Shown here: positions 36,143 through 45,093 of the stretch, piece after piece | How the letters are laid out: each line of letters starts with the position of its first letter | Numbering within the stretch: the first letter of the stretch is position 1 | NCBI RefSeq assembly: GCF_016412875.1 | Contig: NZ_JAEKPD010000001.1 | Location: forward strand, 372,001-436,000 | Direction: 5' to 3' | DNA: 64,000 nt | From: Palleronia pontilimi | Lineage (GTDB): Bacteria > Pseudomonadota > Alphaproteobacteria > Rhodobacterales > Rhodobacteraceae | Position numbers and translations under genes: made by a program | Notes under the pieces: model-generated | What the model saw: only the letters and a program-made list of their open reading frames with translations | What the model was told of the DNA's origin: nothing | Databases searched by the model: none

Positions 36143-37171
36143 TCAGTCGAAAACGATCCGCGCGAGGCGGCGCAGCCCGAACAGGCGCGCCGCCTCGATT
36201 TCGTTCAGGGTCTCGGCATCGGGCGACAGACGCCACCAATCGGCCAGGATGCGGTGGCGCATCAGGAATTGAACGCCAGGATCTTCGGGACCGACCAGCG
36301 TGTAGCCGCGAAAGAACGCCTGCAGGGCCCGGTCTGGGATGACCTCGCCCGGCCGGATATCCTCGAACGGGGCAAAGAACGTCGCGTAATGGACGAGGAA
36401 CCGCGCGATGTCCTGACCGACGGCCTGGACCTGCTTGGGAAGGAAGTCGATCCCCCAGGCAGCGTTGCCGATCAGCAGGTTGCGCAGGTGAAAGTCGCCG
36501 TGGGGAATCGCGGCAATCGTTTCGAGCCCCGCGAAACGCGCGCGCTGGGAAAGACACGCCTGCGCCGCGGCCAGGAAATCGGGTTGCGCCACCGCGACGG
36601 CCTCGCCGCGCTCGATCCGGCTTACGAGTCCTTCCAGATGTTTCGTCGTCGCCTGCGGGCGGAACGTCCGACGCTCGCCCAGCCGTGCCCGGTGCAACCG
36701 GTCCAGCCACGCGCCGGCCCGTTGCAAAAGCGGCAAGTGATCCGCTTCCGGCAGACCCTCCAACATCGCGGCCATCGGCTCCGCCTGCGCGTCTTCGAGC
36801 AGGACCGCAGCCTCGCCGTCGTGCAAGGCCAGGATCCTCGGGACGCGAAACTCGGGATCGTCCGGCAGGGCCGCCTGCGCTGCCCGCGCGGCATCGATCT
36901 CGTCCCGGAAGGAAGCGATGCGGCCGGGATGCGCGTCGTGCTTCAGGATCACGCTAGCGGGTCCGCGGGACAGCCGCATCACGATCCCGTCGGTCCAATC
37001 CGTCTTGCGGCTGCGCAGCACGGTCGGCGTCCAACCGTCGGCATCCAGGCCCGCCTGTCGTGCAAGGGTCGGCAGAACGGTCATCGCGGCGGCGACCCGG
37101 GCGGCCACGGGCTCGGGCGTCGGATCTTTCGGCATGCGTGTCCCCGTCCCGAAGCGCGGTGTCAGTTGCAT
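36143..37171 (-). CDS. Aminoglycoside-phosphotransferase-fold kinase, substrate unknown
   Basis: A 342-residue protein with the APH/choline-kinase fold. The catalytic loop is IPHGDFHLRNLL near residue 222, followed by AWGIDFLPKQV for metal binding. A lysine in ASVILKHDAHPGR near residue 77 probably contacts ATP. The family is a mixed one and the context (between trxA and hslV) does not reveal the substrate. Starts at 37171 or, leaving off 12 residues, at MPKDPTPEP are both possible. It diverges from hslV across about 50 bp. Confidence 0.75.
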   Translation of the reverse strand: MQLTPRFGTGTRMPKDPTPEPVAARVAAAMTVLPTLARQAGLDADGWTPTVLRSRKTDWTDGIVMRLSRGPASVILKHDAHPGRIASFRDEIDAARAAQAALPDDPEFRVPRILALHDGEAAVLLEDAQAEPMAAMLEGLPEADHLPLLQRAGAWLDRLHRARLGERRTFRPQATTKHLEGLVSRIERGEAVAVAQPDFLAAAQACLSQRARFAGLETIAAIPHGDFHLRNLLIGNAAWGIDFLPKQVQAVGQDIARFLVHYATFFAPFEDIRPGEVIPDRALQAFFRGYTLVGPEDPGVQFLMRHRILADWWRLSPDAETLNEIEAARLFGLRRLARIVFD

Positions 37172-37193
37172 CGCGGTCTAACACGTCCCATAT
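37166..37193 (+). promoter_or_regulatory. Possible heat-shock (RpoH-type) promoter of hslV
   Basis: TTGCAT and CCCATAT are spaced as in alphaproteobacterial RpoH promoters and end 27 bp before hslV. The -35 differs from CTTGAA, so this is weak support. Confidence 0.3.
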
Positions 37194-37220
37194 GCACGCA
37201 AAACCGAAAGGACTGATGAC

Positions 37221-37781
37221 ATGACGGACGACAGATTTCCCGGCTGGCATGGCACCACGATCATCGGCGTGCGCAAGGGCGGCCGCGTGGTCATCGCGGG
37301 CGACGGCCAGGTCAGCCTGGGCGACACGATCATAAAGGGCACCGCCCGCAAGGTGCGGCGCCTGTCGCCCGGCGGACAGGACGTGATCGCGGGTTTCGCG
37401 GGATCGACGGCCGACGCGTTCGCCTTGCTCGAACGGCTCGAGACGAAGCTCGAGGCGACGCCGGGCCAGCTGCAGCGTGCCGCGGTCGAGCTGGCCAAGG
37501 ACTGGCGCACCGACAAATACCTGCAAAAGCTCGAAGCGATGCTGATCGTGTCCGACGGATCGGCGCTTTACGTCATCACCGGGGCGGGCGACGTGCTCGA
37601 ACCCGAGCACGACATCGCCGCCATCGGCTCGGGGGGCAACTATGCTTTGGCCGCCGGACGCGCGCTGATGGACAGCGACCTGGACGCCGAGGCGATCGCG
37701 CGGCGGTCGATGGAGATCGCGTCGGACATCTGCGTCTATACCAACGGCAAGCTGACCATCGAATCGCTGGCGCCTAGCTGA
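37221..37781 (+). CDS. hslV: ATP-dependent protease subunit HslV
   Basis: A 186-residue proteasome-like peptidase that forms a dodecamer with HslU and degrades misfolded or regulatory proteins. The catalytic N-terminal threonine follows a short propeptide (WHGTTIIGV; Thr12), as usual in alphaproteobacteria. [20 protein letters not shown] is a family hallmark. Its 3' end overlaps the opposite-strand DM13 gene by 8 bp; hslU starts 526 bp further on. Confidence 0.97.
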   Translation: MTDDRFPGWHGTTIIGVRKGGRVVIAGDGQVSLGDTIIKGTARKVRRLSPGGQDVIAGFAGSTADAFALLERLETKLEATPGQLQRAAVELAKDWRTDKYLQKLEAMLIVSDGSALYVITGAGDVLEPEHDIAAIGSGGNYALAAGRALMDSDLDAEAIARRSMEIASDICVYTNGKLTIESLAPS

Positions 37782-38145
37782 GTTTCGCGACCGCCAGCGG
37801 CACGTTGAATTCCTCGCACCAGATCCAGACCTCATTGTAATCGGCGGCATCGATGCCCGCGGGCAGCGCGTAGCTGGACGCGCCCCGCCGTGACGCCCGG
37901 GGGCCCATCAGCGTCGCCGGATCGTAGCCGTCGCGACCCGGCGCGACCTTGGGATCGGGCGCGCGGTCCAGTCGGAAATCGTCCAGCAGGCTGACGGTAT
38001 CGCCGGACAGGGCGACCCCGCCGCTGGACGTGTGGCCGCTGGCGCCGACGAACGTGCCGGATTTCACCGACTGGGCAAAGCTGGCGAACGGAATGGCGGC
38101 GGCCAGACCTGCGGCGGCGGTCAGGAAGGAACGTCGGGTCGGCAT
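37774..38145 (-). CDS. DM13-domain exported protein with Tat-type signal
   Basis: A 123-residue protein with a twin-arginine signal ([16 protein letters not shown]) and then a DM13 domain, seen as [18 protein letters not shown] ... [21 protein letters not shown]13 domains are linked to redox or electron-transfer roles, with a conserved cysteine, but no function is proven. The ATG at 38145 follows GGAGA; a longer frame starting at 38244 lacks the signal at its start. It sits on the opposite strand between hslV and hslU, an insertion into a pair that is usually adjacent. Confidence 0.8.
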   Translation of the reverse strand: MPTRRSFLTAAAGLAAAIPFASFAQSVKSGTFVGASGHTSSGGVALSGDTVSLLDDFRLDRAPDPKVAPGRDGYDPATLMGPRASRRGASSYALPAGIDAADYNEVWIWCEEFNVPLAVAKLS

Positions 38146-38307
38146 GGGAAGTCTCCTCTCATCGGGGTTCGGGTGTCCTTTCAAGATGAGATCACCAGCG
38201 CAGGAAGGCAGCCCGCTTCGCGTCCCTGTGACGGGGTGAAACATCGACGCTTGCGCGACCTTGCCGAATGACTAGGTATGCCCAGAACCACAGGACTGGA
38301 CCCCAAT

Positions 38308-39612
38308 ATGACCGATCTGACACCGCGCGAAATTGTTTCAGAACTGGACCGTTTCATCATCGGCCAGAAGGACGCGAAGCGCGCGGTGGCCGTGGCCCTG
38401 CGGAATCGCTGGCGGCGCAAGCAGCTGCCCGACGATCTGCAGGAAGAGGTTTACCCGAAGAACATCCTGATGATCGGGCCCACCGGCGTCGGTAAGACCG
38501 AGATCTCGCGCCGCCTGGCCAAGCTGGCGCGCGCGCCCTTCCTGAAGGTCGAGGCGACGAAATTCACCGAAGTGGGCTATGTCGGGCGCGACGTAGAACA
38601 GATCATCCGCGACCTGGTCGAACAGTCGATCACGATGACCCGCGACCTGATGCGCGAAGACGTGAAATCCCGCGCCGAAGAACGCGCCGAAGAGCGGGTG
38701 ATCGACGCGGTGGCGGGCGAGAACGCGCGCGAAGGCACACGCGAAATGTTTCGCAAGAAGCTGCACGCGGGCGAGCTGGACGCGACGGAAATCGACGTGG
38801 ACATCGCCGACACGTCGAACCCCATGGGCAACATGGACATACCCGGGATGCAGCCCGGGTCGGGGATGTTGAATATCGGCGACCTGTTCGGCAAGGCCTT
38901 TCAGGGCCGCACGGTGCGCAAGCGCATGACGGTTGCCGAAAGCTACGATGTCCTGCTCGGGGATGAAGCGGACAAGCTGCTGGACGACGAGTCCGTGACC
39001 AAAGCCGCCGTCGAGGCGGTCGAGCAGAACGGCATCGTCTTCCTGGACGAAATCGACAAGGTCTGCGCCCGCCACGATGCGCGCGGCGGTGAAGTCAGCC
39101 GCGAAGGCGTGCAGCGCGACCTGCTGCCCCTGATCGAAGGAACGGTCGTGGCCACCAAGCACGGCCAGATCAAGACCGACCATATCCTGTTCATCGCGAG
39201 CGGCGCGTTCCACGTGGCAAAACCCTCCGACCTGTTGCCCGAATTGCAGGGCCGCCTGCCGATCCGTGTCGAATTGCGGGCGCTCACCGAAGCGGATTTC
39301 GTACGGATCCTGACCGAAACCGACAACGCGCTGACCCGGCAATACACCGCCCTTCTGGGCACCGAAGACGTCACCGTGACATTCACCGAAGACGGCATCG
39401 CAGCACTGGCCCGGATCGCGGCCGAAGTGAACGAATCGGTCGAGAACATCGGCGCGCGGCGGCTTTACACGGTGATGGAGCGTGTGTTCGAAGACCTGTC
39501 CTTCGACGCACCGGACAAGGCAGGCCAAGCCGTCACGGTCGATGCCGACTTCGTCGAAGAGCATCTGGGCGCGCTCAGCCGCTCCACCGACATGTCGCGC
39601 TACGTTTTGTAA
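38308..39612 (+). CDS. hslU: ATP-dependent protease ATPase subunit HslU
   Basis: A 434-residue AAA+ unfoldase for HslV. Walker A is GPTGVGKT (57-64), the pore loop GYVGRD follows, Walker B is IVFLDEIDK, and the C-terminal sequence RYVL is the tail that inserts into HslV. The ATG at 38308 matches the family start [10 protein letters not shown]; the longer frame adds a non-family stretch. It is separated from hslV by an opposite-strand gene. Mirrored palindromes follow its stop. Confidence 0.97.
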   Translation: MTDLTPREIVSELDRFIIGQKDAKRAVAVALRNRWRRKQLPDDLQEEVYPKNILMIGPTGVGKTEISRRLAKLARAPFLKVEATKFTEVGYVGRDVEQIIRDLVEQSITMTRDLMREDVKSRAEERAEERVIDAVAGENAREGTREMFRKKLHAGELDATEIDVDIADTSNPMGNMDIPGMQPGSGMLNIGDLFGKAFQGRTVRKRMTVAESYDVLLGDEADKLLDDESVTKAAVEAVEQNGIVFLDEIDKVCARHDARGGEVSREGVQRDLLPLIEGTVVATKHGQIKTDHILFIASGAFHVAKPSDLLPELQGRLPIRVELRALTEADFVRILTETDNALTRQYTALLGTEDVTVTFTEDGIAALARIAAEVNESVENIGARRLYTVMERVFEDLSFDAPDKAGQAVTVDADFVEEHLGALSRSTDMSRYVL

Positions 39613-39620
39613 CGGGGCGC

Positions 39621-39661
39621 GGATTTCTCGAGAAATCCGTGACGAAATCCTCGAGGATTTC
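39621..39661. repeat. Mirrored pair of 18-bp palindromes after hslU
   Basis: The block reads X-TCGA-X' then GTGAC then X'-TCGA-X, where X is GGATTTC and X' is its reverse complement GAAATCC. Each half (39621-39638 and 39644-39661) is a perfect palindrome. The arms can therefore also pair between halves. It could act as a bidirectional terminator or REP-like element. Confidence 0.85.
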
Positions 39662-39715
39662 GGCGCCGACACGGTCGCATCTTTTCTTTTCGCTCAACCC
39701 GCGCGATAGCTGTGC

Positions 39716-40972
39716 ATGGCCTACTTGTCGTTCCTGCGGGCGAACGCTCCGTTTCTTTTGGTCGGTATCCTGCTGACCTTCTGCTCGTCCTTCGGGCAGA
39801 CCTTCTTCATCGCCGTGTTTGCCGATCCGCTGCGTACGCAGTTCGATCTGAGCAACGGCGATTGGGGCCTGATCTATTCCGTCGGCACCACCGCGTCCGC
39901 CATCGCCATGCTCTGGACCGGATTCCTGACCGACACCTTCCGTGTCCGGATCCTCGGGCCGCTCGTCCTGGTCCTGCTGGCGCTGGCGTGCCTGTCCATG
40001 GCCATGGTCCAAAGCGTCTGGTCCCTTGCCCTGACGATCTTCGCGCTTCGATTCACCGGGCAGGGCATGGCCACGCTGGTCGCCACCGTCGCCATGGCGC
40101 GCTGGTTCGTGGTCACCCGCGGCAAGGCCTTGTCCGTCAGCAAGCTGGGCGTCGCGCTGGGCGAGGCGTTTCTGCCGCTGATCTTCGTGTCCCTGATGAC
40201 CGAGATCGACTGGCGCGCGCTGTGGCTGATCGCCAGCGTGAGCGTGGCAATGGTAGTCCCGCTTCTGTGGCCCTTGCTCAGGCTCGAACGCACGCCGCAA
40301 AGCATCGCGAGGGACGACCAAAGCCTTGGCATGGATGGCGCCCATTGGGCGCGCGGCCGGATGCTGCGCCACACGCTGTTCTGGCTGCTGGTCCCTGCCC
40401 TGCTGGCACCCGCCGCCTTTTCGACCGCGTTCTTCTTCCACCAGGTGCACCTGGCCGACACGAAAGGCTGGAGCCATGTCAGCCTGGTCGCGATCTATCC
40501 GGTCTTCACGGTCTGCGCGACCGCCGCGATGTTTCTTTCGGGCTGGCTGGTGGACCGCATCGGCACGGCCCGGATCATGCCCTTCATCCTGCTCCCCATG
40601 GCCGCGGGCTTCGCGGGATTCGCCTACGCACCCTCGCTCGGGTGGGCCGCGATCTTCATCGCCCTGATGGGGTTCACGCAAGGCTTAAACAACACCGTCA
40701 ACGCGGCGTTCTGGGCCGAGTTCTACGGCACCCGCCACCTGGGCGGCATCAAGGCCCTGGCCACGGCCGTCATGGTCTTCGGGACGGCGATCGGACCTGC
40801 CCTGACGGGTTGGCTGATCGATGCAGGGCTGGATTTCGACGAACAGATGCTCGGGATCGCGCTTTATTTCGTGGTCGCCGCGGCGCTGGTCGGGATCGGC
40901 ATCCTGAAGGCGCAGCCGTCGCTAACCGCGCTTGCGCAGATAGACGTAGAACGCCCCCGATCCGCCATGTGA
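39716..40972 (+). CDS. Major facilitator superfamily transporter
   Basis: A 418-residue MFS permease with twelve predicted transmembrane helices and a central cytoplasmic loop (about 190-215). The typical A-motif loop between helices 2 and 3 reads GFLTDTFRVR. Its helices 7-12 contain GWLVDRIGTAR, the second-half counterpart. Substrate unknown. It begins 103 bp after hslU, past the palindrome pair, and its 3' end overlaps the opposite-strand Smr gene. Confidence 0.85.
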   Translation: MAYLSFLRANAPFLLVGILLTFCSSFGQTFFIAVFADPLRTQFDLSNGDWGLIYSVGTTASAIAMLWTGFLTDTFRVRILGPLVLVLLALACLSMAMVQSVWSLALTIFALRFTGQGMATLVATVAMARWFVVTRGKALSVSKLGVALGEAFLPLIFVSLMTEIDWRALWLIASVSVAMVVPLLWPLLRLERTPQSIARDDQSLGMDGAHWARGRMLRHTLFWLLVPALLAPAAFSTAFFFHQVHLADTKGWSHVSLVAIYPVFTVCATAAMFLSGWLVDRIGTARIMPFILLPMAAGFAGFAYAPSLGWAAIFIALMGFTQGLNNTVNAAFWAEFYGTRHLGGIKALATAVMVFGTAIGPALTGWLIDAGLDFDEQMLGIALYFVVAAALVGIGILKAQPSLTALAQIDVERPRSAM

Positions 40973-41524
40973 GCGGTGGGCCTCGGAAATCTGCAGGACC
41001 ACCTGGCGCAACACGCCCGTGCTCAGCCATTGCGGCACCTGGTGGCGCAGCGCCCCGCGCCGCGACGGGATGGGCCCCCCGTCGTCGCGGTCCCGCCCCT
41101 TGCCGGTGATGACCAGGACCAAGCGTTTCCCGCTGCCATGGGCCTCCAGGATAAAACGGTTCAGGCGCGGATGCGCCTCGGCCAATGTCAGCCCGTGCAG
41201 GTCGATCCGGGCTTCGACCCCCAGCTTGCCCCGCTTCATCCGGCCGAAGCGCTTGGCGTCCATGTTCAGCTGCTGCTGGGCAAGGCGTTCGGACAGTGGC
41301 GCCACCAGGTCGCGACCGGCGGTCGTCTGCGGCGCGGTGCGGCCGATGCGGAAATCCTTCAGGTCGGTCTGGACGCGGAGGTCGGGCACCGGCGCTTTCG
41401 GCGCCTCGGCCGCGGGATGTTCCCTGCGTCGTTCCGGATGAAGCGGTTGCGTCTTGCGGGCAACCTGCTCCCAGAGCCGTTCTTCTTCGGGCCGCAAGCC
41501 GCGCGGACCCTTGCGGCGGGCCAT
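40922..41524 (-). CDS. Smr/MutS2-domain protein
   Basis: A 200-residue protein ending in a Smr (small MutS-related) nuclease-like domain with the hallmarks ARIDLHGLTLAEA and VLVITGKGRD. The N-terminal half is basic and probably unstructured. Smr domains cut DNA or RNA in several systems; the target here is unknown. The ATG at 41524 overlaps the mltA stop by 4 bp (ATGA), so it is coupled to it. The last 51 bp overlap the end of the opposite-strand MFS gene. Confidence 0.85.
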   Translation of the reverse strand: MARRKGPRGLRPEEERLWEQVARKTQPLHPERRREHPAAEAPKAPVPDLRVQTDLKDFRIGRTAPQTTAGRDLVAPLSERLAQQQLNMDAKRFGRMKRGKLGVEARIDLHGLTLAEAHPRLNRFILEAHGSGKRLVLVITGKGRDRDDGGPIPSRRGALRHQVPQWLSTGVLRQVVLQISEAHRSHGGSGAFYVYLRKRG

Positions 41525-42552
41525 CAGATCTGGCCGGCCATCGCGTAGGCGCGCTGGATGGGCATCAGCGTGATCATCCGACCGCCATCCTTGATCCGCC
41601 CGGCGCGCAGGCCTGCCTTCGTCCCGGTCCCGTAAAAAATATCCGCGCGTTGCGCGCCCTTGATGGCCGAGCCGGTGTCCTGCGCGATCATCAGGCGCTT
41701 CAGCGGATCGCGGCCGCCTTTCTCGATCCAGACCGGGGTGCCAAGCGTCACGTATTTCGGATCCACTGCGATCGAACGCATCTGCGTGATCGACCGGTTC
41801 ATCGCCCCCAACGGTCCCTTGTCCCACGGCACTTTCGACACTTCACGAAAGAAGACGAAGGACGGATTGTGCTGCAGAAGCTCACGCCCCTCTTCCCCGT
41901 TGCGACGCACCCAGTTGCGGATCACCTGCGCCGAGACCTGGTGCGCCTCGTATTCGCCGCGACGGACCAGCTCTTGTCCGATCGAGCGATATTCGTGCCC
42001 ATTCTTGCCGCCGTAGCCCACGCGCAGAGCACTTCCGTCGTCCAGCTTCACGCGTCCCGATCCCTGAATCTGCAGGAAGAAGACGTCCACCGGATCGTCG
42101 ATCCACGCGATCTCGAGCCCGCGTCCGTCCAGCGCGCCCGAGGCTTCGATGGCCGCGCGCGACAGCCACGGGCCGTCCTTGGCCTCTTCGGGCAGCCGGT
42201 AGAGCGGGTATTGGTAGGGCCCGCCGCGATAGCGTGAGCCGCGAAGCTCGGGCTCGAAATAGCCGGTGAAAAGGGTCCGCTTGCCGTCCTCGATCATCAC
42301 GGGACGGAAGAACAGCTCGAAGAACGCGCGGGCATTGGTCTGGACCTTCGCGGCCCGACACAGTGCCGCCCAGTCCGGGTCGCGCATGTCGCGGCAAGTG
42401 TTCAGGAAGGTATCGAGCGCTGCGCCGTGATCGTCTTCGGCCCAGCCGTTCAGATCATCCCAGCGCAGGATCGTGTGGGTCGCGTCCGACGACCAGGCCG
42501 CAGGGGTCAGACCCAGAACCAGGGTCAGGGCCGCCGCAAGCCTGCGCATCAT
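41524..42552 (-). CDS. mltA: Membrane-bound lytic murein transglycosylase A
   Basis: A 342-residue periplasmic peptidoglycan lyase that cuts MurNAc-GlcNAc bonds. A signal peptide (about 1-21) is followed by the MltA domain (LFTGYFEPELRGSR, FLQIQGSGRV) and the 3D domain whose catalytic aspartate lies in IAQDTGSAIKGAQRAD. It sits in a run tim44-mltA-smr with ATGATG and ATGA overlaps. The start could also be the next ATG (42549). Confidence 0.94.
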   Translation of the reverse strand: MMRRLAAALTLVLGLTPAAWSSDATHTILRWDDLNGWAEDDHGAALDTFLNTCRDMRDPDWAALCRAAKVQTNARAFFELFFRPVMIEDGKRTLFTGYFEPELRGSRYRGGPYQYPLYRLPEEAKDGPWLSRAAIEASGALDGRGLEIAWIDDPVDVFFLQIQGSGRVKLDDGSALRVGYGGKNGHEYRSIGQELVRRGEYEAHQVSAQVIRNWVRRNGEEGRELLQHNPSFVFFREVSKVPWDKGPLGAMNRSITQMRSIAVDPKYVTLGTPVWIEKGGRDPLKRLMIAQDTGSAIKGAQRADIFYGTGTKAGLRAGRIKDGGRMITLMPIQRAYAMAGQI

Positions 42553-43214
42553 TCACCCGTCGCGACGAGCACCCAGTTCGGATCATCGGATCCCATGGTG
42601 CGCGCGAATGTCCAGGTGTCGCGCTGGCGCTGGATTTCGTTCGGATCGCCCTCGACGATCTCGCCGGTCTGGTCGCGCACCGCGACAATCAGTTCGGCCA
42701 GGAAGCGCGTCGTCACCTCGGCCCGCTTCGTTTCGCGATCGAACGACGCCTTGTAGAGCTCGACGTCCCGCACGCCGACGATTTCGCTGTCGACGATAAG
42801 GCCCTTTTCCTTGCGTTCGGCGATCACGGCATCGAACGCTTCGGCCACGTCTTCATGAAGAAAGCCGCGCACGTCCGAGATGTCGCCGCTTTCGAAAGCG
42901 GTCAGGATCATCTCGTAGGCGCCGCGCGCACCGCCAAGAAATTCGCCCACGTTGAATCCCGGCTCGGCCATCTTCATACCGGCCAGCGCCTTGGCGCTTT
43001 CCGAGCCATCTTCGACGTGGTCGGTGATGTCCCGATCCGGACCGCCCTCGATGACCTCGAATTCCGGGCGCTTCCCACGGGCCGAGCTTGTCTTTTCGTG
43101 GGTCACGGGGGGCTTTTCGAATCCGTCCCGCGTCCCCAGCACGCTTTTCAGACGCAGGATCAGGAACAGGGCAATCCCGGCCAGAACCAGAAGCTGAATG
43201 ATGGCTGAATTCAT
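42549..43214 (-). CDS. Tim44/TimA-like membrane-anchored protein
   Basis: A 221-residue protein with one N-terminal membrane anchor (residues 3-22, followed by LRLKSVLGTRDG) and a C-terminal Tim44-like domain (GFNVGEFLGGARGAYEMIL onward). In alphaproteobacteria this family is the relative of mitochondrial Tim44; its exact bacterial role is not settled. The ATG at 43214 places the helix at the N terminus; a longer frame runs through the divergent fxsA promoter. Its stop overlaps the mltA start. Confidence 0.87.
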   Translation of the reverse strand: MNSAIIQLLVLAGIALFLILRLKSVLGTRDGFEKPPVTHEKTSSARGKRPEFEVIEGGPDRDITDHVEDGSESAKALAGMKMAEPGFNVGEFLGGARGAYEMILTAFESGDISDVRGFLHEDVAEAFDAVIAERKEKGLIVDSEIVGVRDVELYKASFDRETKRAEVTTRFLAELIVAVRDQTGEIVEGDPNEIQRQRDTWTFARTMGSDDPNWVLVATGE

Positions 43215-43322
43215 CGAAACCTCGAAACAAGAACGGAAGGCGTGGCATCGCGCCGGGTCCGTTCCTATGTAGGGTTGCGAATGGGTCAAGTCCACCGGGC
43301 TTACCCCCGTCAGGAGGTCATC

Positions 43323-43820
43323 ATGTGGTTATTCGCCATATTCATCGCCGTGCCGATGATTGAAATCGCGCTGTTCATCCAGGTGGGCGGTTTCATCGGC
43401 CTGGGATGGACCTTGATGATCGTTTTGGTCACGGCGCTTCTGGGCACCGCGCTCGTCCGCTCGCAAGGCGCGTTGGCGTTGAACGAAGTTCGCAGCTCTT
43501 TCAATGACATGCGCGACCCGACCGAGGCTTTGGTCCACGGAGCCATGATCCTGTTTGCGGGTGCGCTGCTGCTGACGCCGGGGTTTTTCACCGATGCGGT
43601 GGGCTTTGCGCTGTTGCTGCCGCCCGTGCGCCGCGCGGCATTCCGCTTTCTGCGCGACCGGATCGAGGTGCGGCACTTTAACCAAGCCGAACAACAGCGT
43701 CGGCCGAACCCGCAATCGCATCCCCGCGGCGACGGCGACGTGATCGACGGCGACTTCCAGGAAGTCGAGATCAAAGAGCCCGATCCGAACCGGCGGCCTT
43801 CCGGTTGGACACGGCATTGA
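43323..43820 (+). CDS. fxsA: FxsA family membrane protein
   Basis: A 165-residue protein with three or four hydrophobic helices in the FxsA arrangement (FAIFIAVPMIEIALFIQVGG, then GALLLTPGFFTDAVGF). FxsA in E. coli relieves phage T7 exclusion by the F plasmid; its normal role is unknown. The ATG at 43323 follows GGAGGTC. It diverges from the Tim44-like gene across 108 bp and lies 56 bp ahead of secB on the same strand. Confidence 0.9.
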   Translation: MWLFAIFIAVPMIEIALFIQVGGFIGLGWTLMIVLVTALLGTALVRSQGALALNEVRSSFNDMRDPTEALVHGAMILFAGALLLTPGFFTDAVGFALLLPPVRRAAFRFLRDRIEVRHFNQAEQQRRPNPQSHPRGDGDVIDGDFQEVEIKEPDPNRRPSGWTRH

Positions 43821-43876
43821 GGCACCCCTGCCCATCTGATACGCAGGCGCAAATCTTGTAGCCAAGGATCAGACGC

Positions 43877-44407
43877 ATGGCCGAAAACGACGCCCCTGAC
43901 ACCCAGACCGCACCCGAAACCGGATCGAACGGCGCCGCCCCTGCGCAGCCCGTCCTGCGTCCATTGGGTCAATTCATCCGGGATCTCTCGTTCGAGAATA
44001 TCCTGGCCTCGAAAGGCGTGTCGGGCGAAGTGAAGCCCGACGTTTCGGTACAGGTGAAGCTGGACGCCAAGAAGCGCGGCGACGACGGAACCCAGTACGA
44101 AGTGATCGGCAAGTTCACCATCACGTCGAAGAACAAGGGCAGCGAAGATGTCCTGTTCATGATGGAGCTGGAATACGCGGGCATCTTCCAGGCGCAGAAC
44201 GTCAACGACGAGCAGCTGCACCCTTTCTTGCTGATCGAGGGACCGCGCCTGATGTTCCCCTATATCCGCCGGATCGTGTCGGATATCACCCGTGACGGCG
44301 GCTTCCCGGCGCTCAACCTCGAGCCCATCGATTTCGTGGCCCTTTATCGCCAGGGCATAGCCCAACGCCAGGCCATGCAGCAGGCCGCCGAGCAGAAGCC
44401 CAGCTAG
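43877..44407 (+). CDS. secB: Protein-export chaperone SecB
   Basis: A 176-residue chaperone that keeps precursor proteins unfolded and delivers them to SecA. It has a typical alphaproteobacterial SecB sequence (FIRDLSFENI, and DITRDGGFPALNLEPIDFVALY). The N terminus is a short acidic extension. It converges with dnaQ; the two stop codons overlap in a shared CTAG (44404-44407). Confidence 0.96.
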   Translation: MAENDAPDTQTAPETGSNGAAPAQPVLRPLGQFIRDLSFENILASKGVSGEVKPDVSVQVKLDAKKRGDDGTQYEVIGKFTITSKNKGSEDVLFMMELEYAGIFQAQNVNDEQLHPFLLIEGPRLMFPYIRRIVSDITRDGGFPALNLEPIDFVALYRQGIAQRQAMQQAAEQKPS

Positions 44408-45093
44408 CCTTTCGACCAGACCGCCGCGTCGCCCATCTTGGCCACGAAGGCCGCGTGGGCGGCGCGTTCGTCGTCCAGGATACGCGGCGGCAGAGGCGTC
44501 GGGCGGGCGGACGGGCGCCACGCGCTGCCTTCGGTATTCGCGCCCGCGTCGCGGCTGTTTTCCGCCAGGGCGAAATCGGGCTGACGGCCACCGATCAGCT
44601 CAAGATAGACATCCGCCAGGATCTCCGAGTCCAGAAGCGCGCCGTGCAGCGTGCGGTTGGAATTGTCGATGCCGAAGCGTCGGCACAGCGCATCCAGCGA
44701 CGCGGGCGCACCGGGAAAGCGGCGCCGCGCGATGGCAAGGGTGTCCAGCGCCTGGTCCATGGGCAGAAGCGGCAGGCCCATCCATCCCAGCTCGGCGTTC
44801 AGGAATTTCATGTCGAACGCGGCGTTGTGAATGATCATCTTGGAGGTGCCGACGAAATCCAGGAAGTCTTGTCCCACGTCTTTGAACAGCGGCTTGTCGC
44901 GCAGGAAATCGTCGCCAAGGCCGTGGACTTGGAACGCCTCGTCGGGCATCGACCGCTGCGGGTTGAGATACTTGTGAAACGTGTTGCCCGTGGGGACATG
45001 ACCGATCAGCTCGATCGCGCCGATCTCGACGATCCGGTCGCCTTGATCGGGCTCGAACCCGGTGGTTTCGGTATCAAGGACGATTTCGCGCAT
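44404..45093 (-). CDS. dnaQ: DNA polymerase III epsilon subunit (3'-5' proofreading exonuclease)
   Basis: A 229-residue DEDD exonuclease that proofreads for the replicative polymerase. Exo I is LDTETTGF (Asp7, Glu9), Exo II is in IIHNAAFDMKFL, and Exo III in HGALLDSEILADVY. It is the last gene of the maf-aroE-coaE-dnaQ operon that reads away from the putative oriC, and overlaps coaE by 20 bp. The C-terminal segment would bind the polymerase alpha subunit. Confidence 0.95.
   Translation of the reverse strand: MREIVLDTETTGFEPDQGDRIVEIGAIELIGHVPTGNTFHKYLNPQRSMPDEAFQVHGLGDDFLRDKPLFKDVGQDFLDFVGTSKMIIHNAAFDMKFLNAELGWMGLPLLPMDQALDTLAIARRRFPGAPASLDALCRRFGIDNSNRTLHGALLDSEILADVYLELIGGRQPDFALAENSRDAGANTEGSAWRPSARPTPLPPRILDDERAAHAAFVAKMGDAAVWSKG

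Noticed and set aside
36143-37171. Antibiotic resistance (aminoglycoside) function for the APH-fold gene
   Set aside because: The fold is shared by many metabolic kinases and the context is housekeeping.
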